Assembly: GCA_964035545.1 (NCBI GenBank)
Contig: OZ037765.1
Span: forward strand, 23,004,004-23,066,003
Source of the DNA: Bugula neritina
Taxonomy: Eukaryota > Bryozoa > Gymnolaemata > Cheilostomatida > Bugulidae
Reading direction: 5' to 3'
Length of the DNA: 62,000 nt
The translations under genes and the position numbers were made by a program. A model generated the notes under the pieces. The model ran no database searches. It was not told the DNA's origin and worked only from the letters and a program-made list of their open reading frames with translations. This document shows positions 13,771 to 27,000 of this stretch, in pieces (positions within the stretch are counted from its first letter, which is position 1; every line of letters begins with the position of its first letter).

Positions 13771-15157
13771 AGTGCAATAGTAGTTGTGTTGTGCTTCATA
13801 TTAAATTATTTAGAAAGGAACATTTAGCTTTTATAATTATGATCATGATGACATTATTTATTATTAAATTGTTATTTATTAAGCCTAAAGTAGTAGTGCC
13901 CCAGTTGAAAGTTTTGCAGGTGTGACAATGATATTCATGTTCATTTGACATGATATAATTATATTTTTAATTTTATAAACATAGATGAACACAATCAAAT
14001 ATACTGTTTATAAATGAAAGTGACATTTTTGGATCAATTTTTTGTTGTTGAAATAATATTTATGCAGGGCTCTCGATCTTATTATATAAATTGAGGCTAT
14101 ACTACAAAAATGTGTTGAGTTTATTACATCTTTCTTTCAAATTATAGCTTCTTTTCATTAATTCTCCACTTTTTTCCTCTCTCGTTTTCTACTTTGAGGG
14201 TTTTTTTTTTCAAGAAACATGGTATGTCCGCCTTTGTTTCGTGCTAGTCTATTCTTTTCTGTTGCAGCCCTTAAATTAATCGCAGTATATTGCAGTGTTA
14301 CATTATAACGTACTGTAATACACTGCGTTATAGTGTATTGTAGCGTATTACAGTATATCAGTTAATTTAAATAGGCCTTCGGCAGTGACTACGATTAAAT
14401 AAACTAAAGTATTAAAATCCTAATATTTAGTGCAGAAAAGTAGTGCTTTTTCTTTATATAATTGTATTTTCATTATATTTGTAGCTTTGAACAAAATTTA
14501 CAAATATTAGGGTGTCTTTAAACTTTAGCTGTAATTTTGTTAATATCTTATTAAACTTGAGTATAAATAGTCTGCTTGGCACTTATTTATTCCAACAGAT
14601 TGAATGCCTCTAATTGTATATATAAGCTGCTTAGCTACATCAATGATGTTTATTATCTAAGCAATATTGGCCTAAAGCTAGACTTGGAAAATAAGTGCTA
14701 TATATTCCCACTGTGAATAGAGTAATTTGAAGAACTGACTCTGTCCAAACTCTATGATTAACTAAGCTTACAACATACTTGATTACTATTCACCTGCTTA
14801 CATAATCTACCATATTAATAGCTAAATGTTGTTGAAATATAAATTGAGCAGAGTTACTAACGCTATTCTACTATTCTATTCAGTTACTGTGCAAACATCT
14901 TACAAATAAAGCAGTCATCTTAAGCCGAGTTCCTGGAGGACTAATATTTTTGTTTGTTGTTGCCTACGCAGTGCCTGAATGACAGTCAAATACGTTGCTA
15001 GACAGCCTTTTGCATTAAATCACTATTAATACAGATCATTTTAAATTAATTAAAAGGGAGTATTTAGAGGGCAGTTCTACAATAACTTTTGACTTGATTT
15101 ATTATTAATACAGCATATCATTTCTTAGAAGGAACCATTTAAAGACTAGTTCTGCTA

Positions 15158-17132
15158 ATGGAGCCTGTGTCTTATGATGTCGTCATTGTTGGTGGAGGTA
15201 TAAGTGGTCTGTATACAGCATGGAGACTGGCCATGAATACCAGCCTTAAGGTTGTGGTTCTAGAAGCAGGTGACAGATTTGGTGGCAGGTTTCTGACATG
15301 TATGATGCCAGGTGGTTTTGCTGCTGACCTTGGTGCTATGAGGTAATCAACTGTACTGTAAAGTTACACAGCATTGTTTTTACTGAAGGGCTGAATATAA
15401 ATTACCTAATGAAATTTGAGCAGGTAAAGTTGCAGTGGAAAATTAATTGATCACCAAAACAATATATTTATGTGTTAGCCCCTTGGCACATATAATCTTG
15501 ACCACCACTTTTCTCACAGAAATGCTGTTTTTGATATTTAAAAATTCATTTTGAGCCGAAAGTTTTAAAGTTTCTCACTACTTGGCAATTCTTTTTAGAA
15601 TTCTACCCTTGAGTCACAAACTACTCTCTCAGTTAATAACTGAAATGAATCTTGAGATTGAGAAGTTTTATAGAACAGAGGATTCTGCAAAGAATACATT
15701 CACTGGTTATTTCCGAAACCGTAAGGTTAAGGATCTCAATGATCTCAAAAGAATTTACGATGTTCATGAGCAAGATATGCCATATTTTGTTCCTGCAAAT
15801 TCTGGTATTGACATCAAAGTTCCAGAAAATGGCAATATCTTTGAAGGAACAATTGGTAATACAGAGTTGCTAGCTAAAGATGTGTCACAAGCCTGCTATC
15901 TTTCTTTGTCCAATAATGCTGAGGTTTTATCAAAAGGTGATTGCCATTACCCTCTTTCTATAAGCATGGCGGATTTAGCTTCATTTCTACAACAATATGA
16001 GCATATTGATAAAACTCACCCATTAGTAGGGTATCATTGCATAAAAGGAGGGTTTGAGTCTCTAATAGCTGGACTACTAGTTAAATTAAACCAAATGCCT
16101 CAAGTCACTCTCCTCAAGAATTCTATGGTAGTTGGTGTTGATGAAGACAAAACTGGTTTCTATGTATCAACAGAAAATGGAAAACCTCGCTCTATAAAAG
16201 GCAAAAGCATGGTGTTGGCCTGCAATGCAAGAGGTATTGAGCTGATTTCTTGGAATGGTCCACATTTCAGAAATACACAATTTCAGAGGTTATTTTCTAA
16301 TTTAAAGAAATCAATAGCAGTCAAGGTCTATCTGACATACCAAACAGCTTGGTGGGAAAATTACGGACTGTTTAGTGGCAGCATCGAAACAGATTTACCA
16401 ATAAAAGAAATAACTGCTTTTGGTCAAAGAGGAAAATCTAATGACTTTGCCACCCTATTAGCTGCTTTCACCTATTTGGATGTTGAAATCTTTGAAGGAC
16501 TTAACCAGGCATCATATCCACGATTTAAACCTGCTGTTGGAGATGTACCTCAAGAGCTTCTCCCTAGTCAGGTCTTGGTAGATTATGTCCAGAGGCAACT
16601 GCAAGCTGTCTTTGGTAAGAATAGTTTTTTATGTCTTTACTTCTTGCAAATAACTTCACTTTTGTTTTTGTGCTAAAATTGGCTTGCTGGATGACATTCA
16701 ACAAGAGAAATGATATAATAGTAGTAAAAAGTCAAGGTTTTGAATGCTAGTTGAACTAGCTAATATAAATAAAATGTAGATTTTCAATCCCATTTGCTGT
16801 TTATTTTAGATGTAAAAGAAATGTTGAGCCCAGTTTGTGCTGTTACAAAAATCTGGATGTCAGACCTAATTGCTGCTGCAAATTATAATTCCAGAGTTGG
16901 AGTGAACACTTATGAGCTGCAATGGAAGGCACTGAAACCATTTCCAGATGCACCAATATATATTGCTGGGGATTCATTTGTTCCTAGTATCAAATCTGTA
17001 GGAGCTTTTATAGGATGGTCTGAGGGGTCTTTATTGAATTCTGAAAGAATTTTGGTGAACCATTTTGGTTTGAAGCCTTATTCTATTGGTATTCCAATGG
17101 CAAATGAGTTTCTCACAACTGCAAAACTTTAA
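15158..17132 (+). CDS. flavin-containing amine oxidase, L-amino-acid oxidase type
   Basis: Three exons: 15158-15342, 15599-16614 and 16810-17132. They sum to 1524 nt, or 507 residues, and are phase-consistent. The N-terminus has the FAD dinucleotide fold: GGGISG (12-17), then Glu36 ending the second strand in [19 protein letters not shown] (57-62) is the motif typical of bacterial-type and mollusc/snake L-amino-acid oxidases, and it spans the first splice junction. The C-terminus has the FAD-contacting AGDSF (453-457) and GWSEGS (469-474). Family members oxidatively deaminate amino acids or amines and release ammonia and hydrogen peroxide. There is no signal peptide before the FAD motif, so unlike secreted antimicrobial LAAOs it appears cytosolic. 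The substrate cannot be told. The ATG is 10 codons before the Rossmann motif, so an upstream exon is possible but not needed. Confidence 0.9.
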
Positions 17133-18021
17133 TACCCTATTTAAATTTATCCAGTAAAAGCTGCAACTGTGTACTTATGACTGGTTGAGAAATTTGAATC
17201 ATGTAAATTTTAATCCATTGGTATTCTTTTATTTGCTGTTGATGTTTTTATAACTCTAGCGGAGTTGATTAAACACAATTTGTTTCAAGATTTCCTCAAT
17301 CAGGATCTACTGCTTGGGCTGATTAAAACTCTTACAATAATTATTACTGCAAAATAAGTAGTGCTAAAGTGTTTTTCCTAGTTTTTCTTCTATCCTCGCC
17401 CTAGTAGTTGGGTATTTGTATAGTTACAACAGTGTGTATTATTGTTAATCAACTCCTAAAAATATTTTGCTTTGAAAATGTTATAAAATGTTACATTTAT
17501 AAATTTACTTGAATACATATTGTATCTGATAAAAGCAAGACTTCATCAAATTCAATATATTTCGAGAAAACAGCTATGAAATAATTAAAGCAACAACTAT
17601 GTTGCTAAGCTAGTACTTGCTTATAATAAGCAGACCTACAAAACCTGTGGTAAAAAAATGATAATCTTATACAGTGGTATAAAGCTTAAGCTTGGTTCTT
17701 TATTTAAATCAGTAGAATAAAATATTATGTGTAGAGCGATATCCATGAAGAAATAGAAAAATATTAAATGTATCATAGCAGCTAGTAGGAGTATAATGAT
17801 GATGAGCACTTAACAATTGAGACAAGAAACACTGCAAGTACCACACTGTCTACTAAATAAGACGCAGCAAATGCCATATAATTTGGTGATGCCACCACAA
17901 ATAACTTAATCTAGCATCTGTGTTCTTTATAGATAAAAATAAGGGAGCACCTTCTATCAATTCACTGCTGCAATACTAATTAGATGAAATAAAACACTCT
18001 CAGCAGGCTCTGTTGTGGCTG
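17133..18021. other. convergent intergenic region
   Basis: It lies between the amine oxidase stop (+) and the sorting nexin stop (-) and presumably contains both 3' UTRs. Candidate AATAAA signals are at about 17717 on the plus strand and about 17696-17701 on the minus strand. No gene is seen. Confidence 0.5.
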
Positions 18022-21000
18022 CTAAAAAGCATCATAATGTCTCTTGGCTTCTTCCAATCGCTGCGTAATCTAACAATAGAAGTTTGAAATATTCAATAAG
18101 ATAGTGCAAGCATATCTATTACTCATCAAAATTTCATTGTTTGTTAATTAGTACAAATAAAGAAGCCGTTGCGAAAATTATTAGAATTTTAAACTCACTA
18201 TTTAAATGTGTGATATGGATGTGATGAATGATATATGAAGGAGTTGGGACTGAGGGTGGAGGATATGAAGGAGTTAGAGCTGAGGGTAGAGGATATGAAG
18301 GAGTTAGGACTGAGAGTAGAGGATATGAAGGAGGTAGGACTGAGAGTGGAGGATATGAAGGAGTTAGGACTGAGAGTGGAGGATATGAAGGAGTTAAGAC
18401 TGAGAGTGGAGGACATGAAGGAGATAAAACTGAGAGTGGAGGACATGAAAGAGTTAGGACTGAGAGTGGGGGATATGAAGGAGTTAGGACTGAGAGTGGA
18501 GGGTATGAAGGAGTTAGGACTGAGGGCAAATGATGTAAAATACAACACGGTAAATATGACTCCAATTAGACTATTCAAATACAAGTGATACACAACAACC
18601 TGTAGATAAAAACAAAACTAACCCTTCGATGGAAATCAATCTGCTCATCTAACAAGTTCTGCATCATGATTTTAAACTCTTGTTGCCGATTAGCTTGGAA
18701 ATGATTGACCTCAGCATAGAGTGTGTATGAAATCGCATCTGCGTGACTAGAGAATGCCTGAACATCAGCGTCTGACATTTTACCTTCTTCATAAGATCTT
18801 TGACTTTCTCTAACCTTAGCAGAGGCTGCCTAAAGATGGTCGAAGGTAAGTTATACGGATGCATGAAACTGCTAAGTGATAATATCTTGCTGCTTAAAAT
18901 CTAACAATCAAAGGCCTCCTAACAATTTGCTGTCTTTGCTTAACGCAGAAAATCGATTTGCTTTGTGTCTTATAAGCGCAATATTAATGAGAGAACTTGT
19001 TAAAAAAGTAATATAATAGTTTGTCATTGCAAAAGTTTGTTGATGTAATTTACTATAAAAGCATATAAATTATGAAACTAGGTTTTAACATGTGTATATA
19101 GTATATACTTATACTGCAGACGGTACCTTTTGTGCTCCAAGTGTTGCTTCAAAACCTGACAGTATTCCTCTATACACTTGCAACTGATCAGTCAACGGTA
19201 TCCAATCATGCTTAGGCTGCAATGAAAGGATCAAGTTTAGCATTTAAATTAGCATTACATGCATATTTGAAATGCGGAAGAGAAATTTAATATGACTGTA
19301 AGATGATATCAACCACTGCCTAATAATCAATTCATATCCAATCAGAAAGTCAAAATAAATGACAATACGGTACAACCAAGTTCATATTTTAGTGCTTTTC
19401 CTGTGTCCCAAATTGACCAACTAGCATAACAAGTGTCAATAACTCACATCATTTACTCTGCCATATAACAAGCTAGAAATTTTAACTTTCTTTTATTTTT
19501 GTTTATAGAAAAGTTTTTAAATGTGTTTTCTTCATAATTCAGTAAAACGGGCGCTTAGAGCCATATTTGGAAAGCTGAATAAATAAGGGACCAGTAAATT
19601 AGCAGACAAGACTACTGCGGACACTAACCTGCTGCTGGAACATGATTGCAATGTCTGCATAGGCTTTGCTTGTTTCTGCCATGGCATTGTTGAGAGGGCC
19701 TGAGTCAGTACAACCATCCGTTTCGAATGCTTCCTTCACTGCGTTAACAGCCTGAGATACCTTGTTGTATTCCTTCCTGAAATCTAGAATAGAAACATTG
19801 CATGGCGCTACTACGCTGTCCCAACACAGTGAGCATGCTGCTCTGAGAAACTCTATAGACAACATATGATGGTCATTTCATTTAGAGAATATTACAGAGA
19901 GCATCTAATAGTATTAGCAGGTCTGTGTATAATTTCCATAAGAGTTCATAGGGTAATTATCTAAAAAAAAGGAAACCCATAAATGCTTTTTAGATTAAAA
20001 TTTTGTACTCTGTCAGACTGGGTTTGTGCCATGGTAACGCTAAACCAGTTGAATGAAGAATAATTACACAAACATATGTGTATGGTAAAACATGTAATAT
20101 ATTAGGGTAATACAGGCATATATCATATTATTTTATAACTTTAATAAATTGATTTCAATAAACAATAATCAAGGTTATGTGATGGTCAATAAAAAGTGTG
20201 TAACACTAACGGTTGGGATAGCGCTTAGTTTGATCGACTGCGGCTGATGAGAGCTCTTTTACTCCTTCATCCATTTTTTTAGTAAATGTGTAAAAGTTAT
20301 CTATGTCCTTTTCCCTGAAAAACGAATTAATGAGTAATAAAACATTTCAACCGATTAACACTGATGTCTAATTATTCAAATTTTATGGATAATTCCGAAA
20401 TTTGAATTTAAATGGTATTTAAATACGTTCCCACATAAATACATACACTTGAGCAGGTTCCAAGGGGGCAGCTGGAGTGACTACAGTATGAAAGAATTTC
20501 CCTCCCTTGTATTTATCGGCCTCAGCCTCTCGCTTGCCTCTCTTCCAACCCTAAAGAAACACCCACAATTCTAAATAATGTAAAACAGAACTGCACCCTG
20601 GCATCGTCTAACAGAGCTGGATTACATTGATTTCAGTGCTACTGAATAGAAGCATGAAAAAATTATTTACTCAGTCAACTTTTCAAACTCAATTTACTCA
20701 ACTTTTTTAATTAATTGATTTGAAAGTTTTAGTTCACTTAATGCAAACCACTAAAACTTAAGCACTTGAGCAAGATAAAATCTAAAATCATGTACTTTCT
20801 AGGACTTGTAGCATGTGTTCTAACTTGCTTGATATGTAAATCCAACTACGCGAAAGGTGTTCATCGTAAAATAAACTATCAACTAATTTTATTGATTAAC
20901 CTGTTTTAAAGATAATTTGCAAGTTAAATTGATTACAGGTACATTTAAGTAACTATTTGAACTTCACAAAGAGTGGAATTGAAATTTATGTCTGTTCAAT

Positions 21001-24000
21001 AAATTGATATGGTCAGCTTGGTTCTATTTTGCCGAGACACCGTTCTCAAACCCAACACTTACATCAACACCTATAGCAACTGCTAAGACCTCGTACATAC
21101 AAGCACATAATGGGAAGCTGTGCCAAGCAGCTATCAGGGCAGTTCTCACCATACCTTTTCATCTGTGCAGGTGAGAAAGTGGTTCCACACAGCTGACCTG
21201 CTAACAACTGGATGGTTGGTTATCCTGGTTACCCATTCTTGTAACTGCTTCATTCTTTCAGTAATAAAATCATCTTCGTACCGACCTGGAGTTTACAGAA
21301 ATAGAACGCAATTTGATGAATAAGCTTACAATTAATTATTCTTTGTCTTATTAGAGTAGAACATATTTATAAGAATTTTTCTCCTACGCAACACCACCAA
21401 GTGGGGTTACAAAAATTTGCATTCCTTCAGTATATGACAATAATAGAGTTGCATATATTACAGTTTTAATATTCATTAGCCAAGCTTGCGGATATATTGC
21501 ATGAACTTATAACTTCAGAATGTGAAATGGACAATCATAACAAAAGTATGATGACTTTGGCATTCAACTCCCAATCTTAGCAATAATTTAAATTATACAT
21601 CTTTTTGGATTTTCATTTCTGTATAGCTCAAAGGGACTATTTGTAGAAAGACTATGCAAGCTGCTTGCACACAAGGCATGTAACTTTATTTTGTAGTGGC
21701 CAGGATATGAAAGAAATATAATACTTCTGATAAACAATGAAGTACGGTAGTTGGCACTAACACTTGTGAATGTCACTTGTATGTATAACAAATGTATACT
21801 GTGGGTGAAATACAGTATTACAAATATATTATTACAAATCAAACTGTCTATAAATACTACAAAATATGTAGGAAATATGCTAGCTACACACTCCAAAACC
21901 TAGTACTAGATAGTTATTAGTACTAGCCACAAAGTCTCATCAGGGTGAATCAACATTAGTTTAGAAAGAAAACAATTTGCTAGAGAAACAACTACAAAAC
22001 TGAACTTGTTGTATACACAACCTGTATGATTAGCCAAACGGTCTGCTAGTAACACCAGTTCACAGACTATGCTGTGCTGTCGTGTCAGCGAGCAACAGCT
22101 AGCAGCTAGAGTCTACCCAAACAGCATGATATACTGAGCATAGAGCTAACCTAAATCAACTGACTTGGTTACAAGAGCAGCAAAATATTGACAGCAGTAA
22201 GGTAGAGTACTAGACGTGACCAATCACAAACTTTTAATTATATCAACAGAGTAACAACAAAGCAGCACCACTTACCTGTTCCTCTCCTCACTTTACAAAA
22301 TATATAAATCACTCAAGTTTTTGGATAGTAAGTCCTAAATACTCTTTGATTGAAAATTCTAGTGTAAATACAGTTATTAAGCAAATTATTATTAAAAAGT
22401 AACAAACCTGTCATCTGTTTATCTGGAAGGGGAGGGATTACTATGGTTGGGTACTTTTCCACAAATCTTCCAAGTAGCCAATCAAAATGCTTATATCTTC
22501 TCTGGACTGCAATACCACTGATCTGGAAGGTAAGAAAAGAAGAGGAAATAGCTTAGCTATTTCTTCAAATTACTTCATAACTTCCTTTGTATAGTTTCTC
22601 AGTATATTATTAAAACATTATGTATATACAATGAATGAGACATACAAGTAATACTAATATTTCAATAAGAAGTGTTAGCAGATAACATACAGATGGAGTT
22701 AACTGATAAACCATAAAACTCTTCAATCCCTTCAGTTTACTCGACTTCTTTGGAGAATCAACTAAACATGAGAATGAGTTTCTATTAGCCTCCCACTCAA
22801 AACCTCGCTGAGTTTCCTACAACAAATATAAACACAGCAGAGTTATAATTAGAACTTATACCATTCGTTCAGATTTGCTTCATCTTCAGATAAAATTTCA
22901 ACTGTACAAAAGGTATTTAACGTGAATTACTATGAGTCTAGTTTTTCACTTTATTTTATAAAACTTATTTTCTAATGCTAAAACTTATGCTAGGTGAATC
23001 TAGTAAATCTTGAGATTTGTTATGGCAATAAAACAGCCAAAAAGACAAAAGGCCTCCAAAGCAGCATTGCAAACTTGTACAAATATCAATTATTTAAAGT
23101 TTTCCATTTCACAAAAAGCTGGTAACATATTTTTTCCCAAATAACAGCAAAAATTATATTTAATACAAGTTGGAGTAACTTAGCTTCCTCAGCCAATATA
23201 CAACTCATGTTGCAGATAAGACTTAGTGCCTTACTGGGCTTAATTTAATTACACCTCAGTATGACACTTACTTTGCTGCTATACAGCTATAGTCTACACT
23301 CCATACAGTGCAATCAAACTAATTGCAGAAATTATGCCATAAAATAAGCCTACTAATAGTAATAGCACTGATCATGTCACATGCTTTGCTTGGTCAGGAG
23401 TTGATTATTTTAGCTGTGAGGAACATTAGTAACAGACTAGCGATTGTCTCCTGCCAAGTGTTGCATAGTATTGCAGTGCATAATATTATTCTACAAGTTA
23501 TTATCATACTAGTAGTGATACCACAGCGTGATTACAGTTATTACAATATATATAATGTACATTAAACTGGAAAAGGCCATCATAGCTGCATGAGTGAACT
23601 CAAGTACGTAACCATAGCAACATGCACCAAGGTTGGGTGTACTGACTTTCAATTCAACTGTTAAATAGGCCGTAAAGTGATGTAGAGATTATAAGGAACG
23701 GGACTTACTTGCATTTATCTAACTTTGAACAACTGAGTATTATTTCCATTATATGCAATCCATACTGCGTAATTTGTATACTAACTATGTAGGCCTACAT
23801 GTACGTGTAGAGTGTTCATGGACCATTATTTGTATTAAAAAACTTTCTATTATAGAGATAAAATCTATGATAATTAATTATATTCAAGTTAGAATTTGTT
23901 CAATTATTTCATCCACCTCTTACATGATGATTTATAATAATCAGAAATGACTGAACCATCTAAATCTTGCAGAGGAAATATCCAAGAGCATGCTGTCATG

Positions 24001-27000
24001 CTGCCATTACTGTACTACAGTTATACATTTAGCACAGCAGATATTGGCTTGTCTTATCAATAAAGAACAATGACTGAAGTCTGAAGAGTCAACAGCCAAA
24101 TGATAGCCATAACAATTGTACATGTAATAGTATTCAATACGCTGAGATAAGAAATGCTTGCTATAATAATAATACCATATCAGTGGTGCATTACTAGGTG
24201 ATATGACAGACCTACAGCAGCGTGTTCTCTACAGTCTACATTCAAGTGTATCCTGTGCTGTGCACAACATTTGACAAATCTAAATGTAGTGTGATTTACG
24301 CAGTGCTTTAGAATATCATGCTAACAAAACAATAATTACCAAATAGTAACTAGTAACTAGTTGCTAGTTACTAGCAATTAGTTAGTAGTAACTAACTACT
24401 AGTAACTAGTAATAACTCATCCACAATAATTCCAACTAGTAACTACATGTAGCAATTAGTTACTAATAACTAATTACTAACAACTAGCCACTAGTAACTA
24501 GTGACTAATTACTAATGACTAGCTATTAGTAATTAGTTACCAATAACTAGGCAATAGCAACTAGTTATTAGTAGGTCACTCACAATGATTCTAACTTGCT
24601 CCGACTCAGGCACACTCTGGGTTGGGTTGCTGAGTAGCTGTATGTCAAAACCCAACTTGTTGTGAGTGGACATCCTGAAACACCAAACGCACACCATATT
24701 ACATTATACTATATTTTTATACTAGTGACTAGTCCAACACAGTTGAATATATGATAACAATTCTTGCCAAACTAGGTCAGCCTGTAACTAATGTAATGAA
24801 GCAGCTATAGAATGTGTGGCATGTTGGCACACTTTTAATGAACTACTATTATATAGGGGCAGTCTAGTCAAAAGTAAATTTTATTGTTGTTTGTAATCAA
24901 CACATTATTCAACAATTTAGTCATATTTTAAATATTGTGGTTTTTTTTGTTTGATTTAATGTGTTACAACACCAGCATGTTGTAGTATAAAAGAGTATAG
25001 GTAGGGGCTTCAAATAGCTAACAGTTACAAATTCATAGACTATGCAGAAGTTAACACAACCTTGCACTCTCTACAATATATTAGAGGTGGTAACATTCAA
25101 CCTGACAGTCTTGGTTCGTACAGAAGCTGACGTGTCTCTCTGCGGCACATTTACCCTCCGATGTGCATCGCCAGTGTAGTTCTGTAAATAGCAGGTTAGC
25201 AGGTAACCTTAGAGCTATATATTACTATAATGCAGTTTAGGCCTGTCAACTAGACTAGTCTATCAAAACACTAAGCTATGTTACTAGTAAGCAAATATGG
25301 TGTGCTGCATAGTGCTTATACACTGCCTAGTAATATATCTATAATATATAGCCAGCAATTGTGGAATAAATAATAAACTAAAGCTACTAAACATTTTAGA
25401 AAACATTACATAAAACACTATAATATATGAACAAGTTTACAATTATACATGTATCCAGAATATATAAGTTGGTTTACTGATTACGATATAGATCATTCTA
25501 TGATGTCACGTACAAAAATTACTATCATGGCCAATTTACCAGAGATGAGAAACACGAACCTGCTCAGTAGAGATACTTGAACCGTCATCATCCGACCAAT
25601 CATCATCATCCCAGTCGTCGTCATCAGCGCCCGGCGCTGAGGCTGTTGTATGAGTTGTTGAAGCAGCGGGTGGTTCCCACCCACCCGCAGGCTGTGTATA
25701 TTGACCGGGGGTGTTATTCCAGCCAGCCTATAAAACATTCAATACCTATACTTTATAGCATTTCAATCACAGACCATGTTCATAATCTAAACTCTACAGT
25801 GTTGAGCAGAAGAAGGTAGTGTGGATTGATACATTCATAATATTTTAGGCAGCTTAAAACTGGAGTAATAGAAGGTTGATGGGCGATGAATGACATAAAC
25901 ATAAATAGCATAGAAATAAAAATTTTCTTCTTGTTTTTCTTGATTTAAAAATTTTACAAGCTAAAATTTCATGTATTTTAACCGGTGCAAATATTCAGTG
26001 GTAATCAAAGGATTAGCCAAACCAGCTATTAATGGAAGTTATTGAGTCTAACTAACACAGTGGGCTGTCCAACTCATCACAATACTGGGACTGCTAATCA
26101 CAACTGTGAAAGAAGTTAAAGCACATAGCAGTGATCATAACATTATGAGATGGTGAAAAGGATAGGAGTGGCAGCACTATACATAACCTGTGTAGAGTCA
26201 GCGTCATCATTTTGATCAGTTAGTGGTGGAGAGGGGGACTAAGAACAGAACACTCAAGCTGCATGATGTTGTTACTAGTGCGTTTGATTTTTCGAAATAA
26301 AAAGATATAAATAATGTGTCAAAGCTTCCTAAAATAGACTGTGTGCAACCACTCAGTAATAAATGTTATTTTAAATACATAATATTACTAAAAAGGTGAA
26401 AAACAAAAATCAGCACTATGGCTAAATAATAAAATAAGAACTAATATTGTAAAAACAACTCAAGCAACTGTATCGTCACACAAAGGTAAATACACATCTG
26501 CAGATAGCATGTTCCACATCTAAATACAAAATATGCTAATATAAGATCATATCACCTGTGCAGGTGCTTGCCATGATGACTGCTGTGCTGCTACAGCTTG
26601 TGTTCCAGGGAGTGGAGGAGGGGGCATAGAAGGTTCTGGAAGAGATTGCATAGAAGCTATCACCTCAACATAATCCTTAGGTATGAGGCCAGAACGGCCA
26701 TGTTGATTTTGTGCCTCCCACCATCCATCACCCACATCCTGAGAAAATTACAAGCACAAATGAGTCGTAGTAATAAGTTTTAATGAGTCAAAATTTTGTC
26801 TAAGGAGAAATAGACTGACTAAATTATTTTGAGTAAAACACACAACAGAAACCAACCTCATTTACAATTGTTAACGTCTCATCTGCTATAAGGGAAAGCT
26901 CCTCAGGTGTTTGTCCCTCAAAGTCATACAATGCTCTAGCCTACAATAGAGCATATCTTATCAGCTTGCTACACAAACCAGATGCACTAAATGCATGTGA

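Larger units (their letters stand above)
10940..15157. other. intergenic region rich in simple repeats
   Basis: This is the 5' side of both the Rab gene (-) and the amine oxidase gene (+), so both promoters must lie here. It contains a (TA)n tract, long degenerate AGT/ATT/ATC trinucleotide runs, and a less AT-rich patch at about 13000-13270 with an open frame of 75 codons and no recognisable product. No gene is supported. Confidence 0.5.

Noticed and set aside
18224-18533. CRISPR-like array of 30-bp repeats
   Set aside because: The units are directly adjacent without spacers, in an animal intron.
18134-18593. Repetitive 100-143-codon open frames (Ser/Pro/Thr-rich on minus, Glu/Gly-rich on plus)
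   Set aside because: Produced by a stop-free 30-bp minisatellite in an intron; the sorting nexin splice sites skip it.
19599-19865. Extending the sorting nexin exon upstream to an in-frame ATG at 19865
   Set aside because: The TTCTAG acceptor at 19784-19789 and the phase of the preceding exon place the exon start at 19783.
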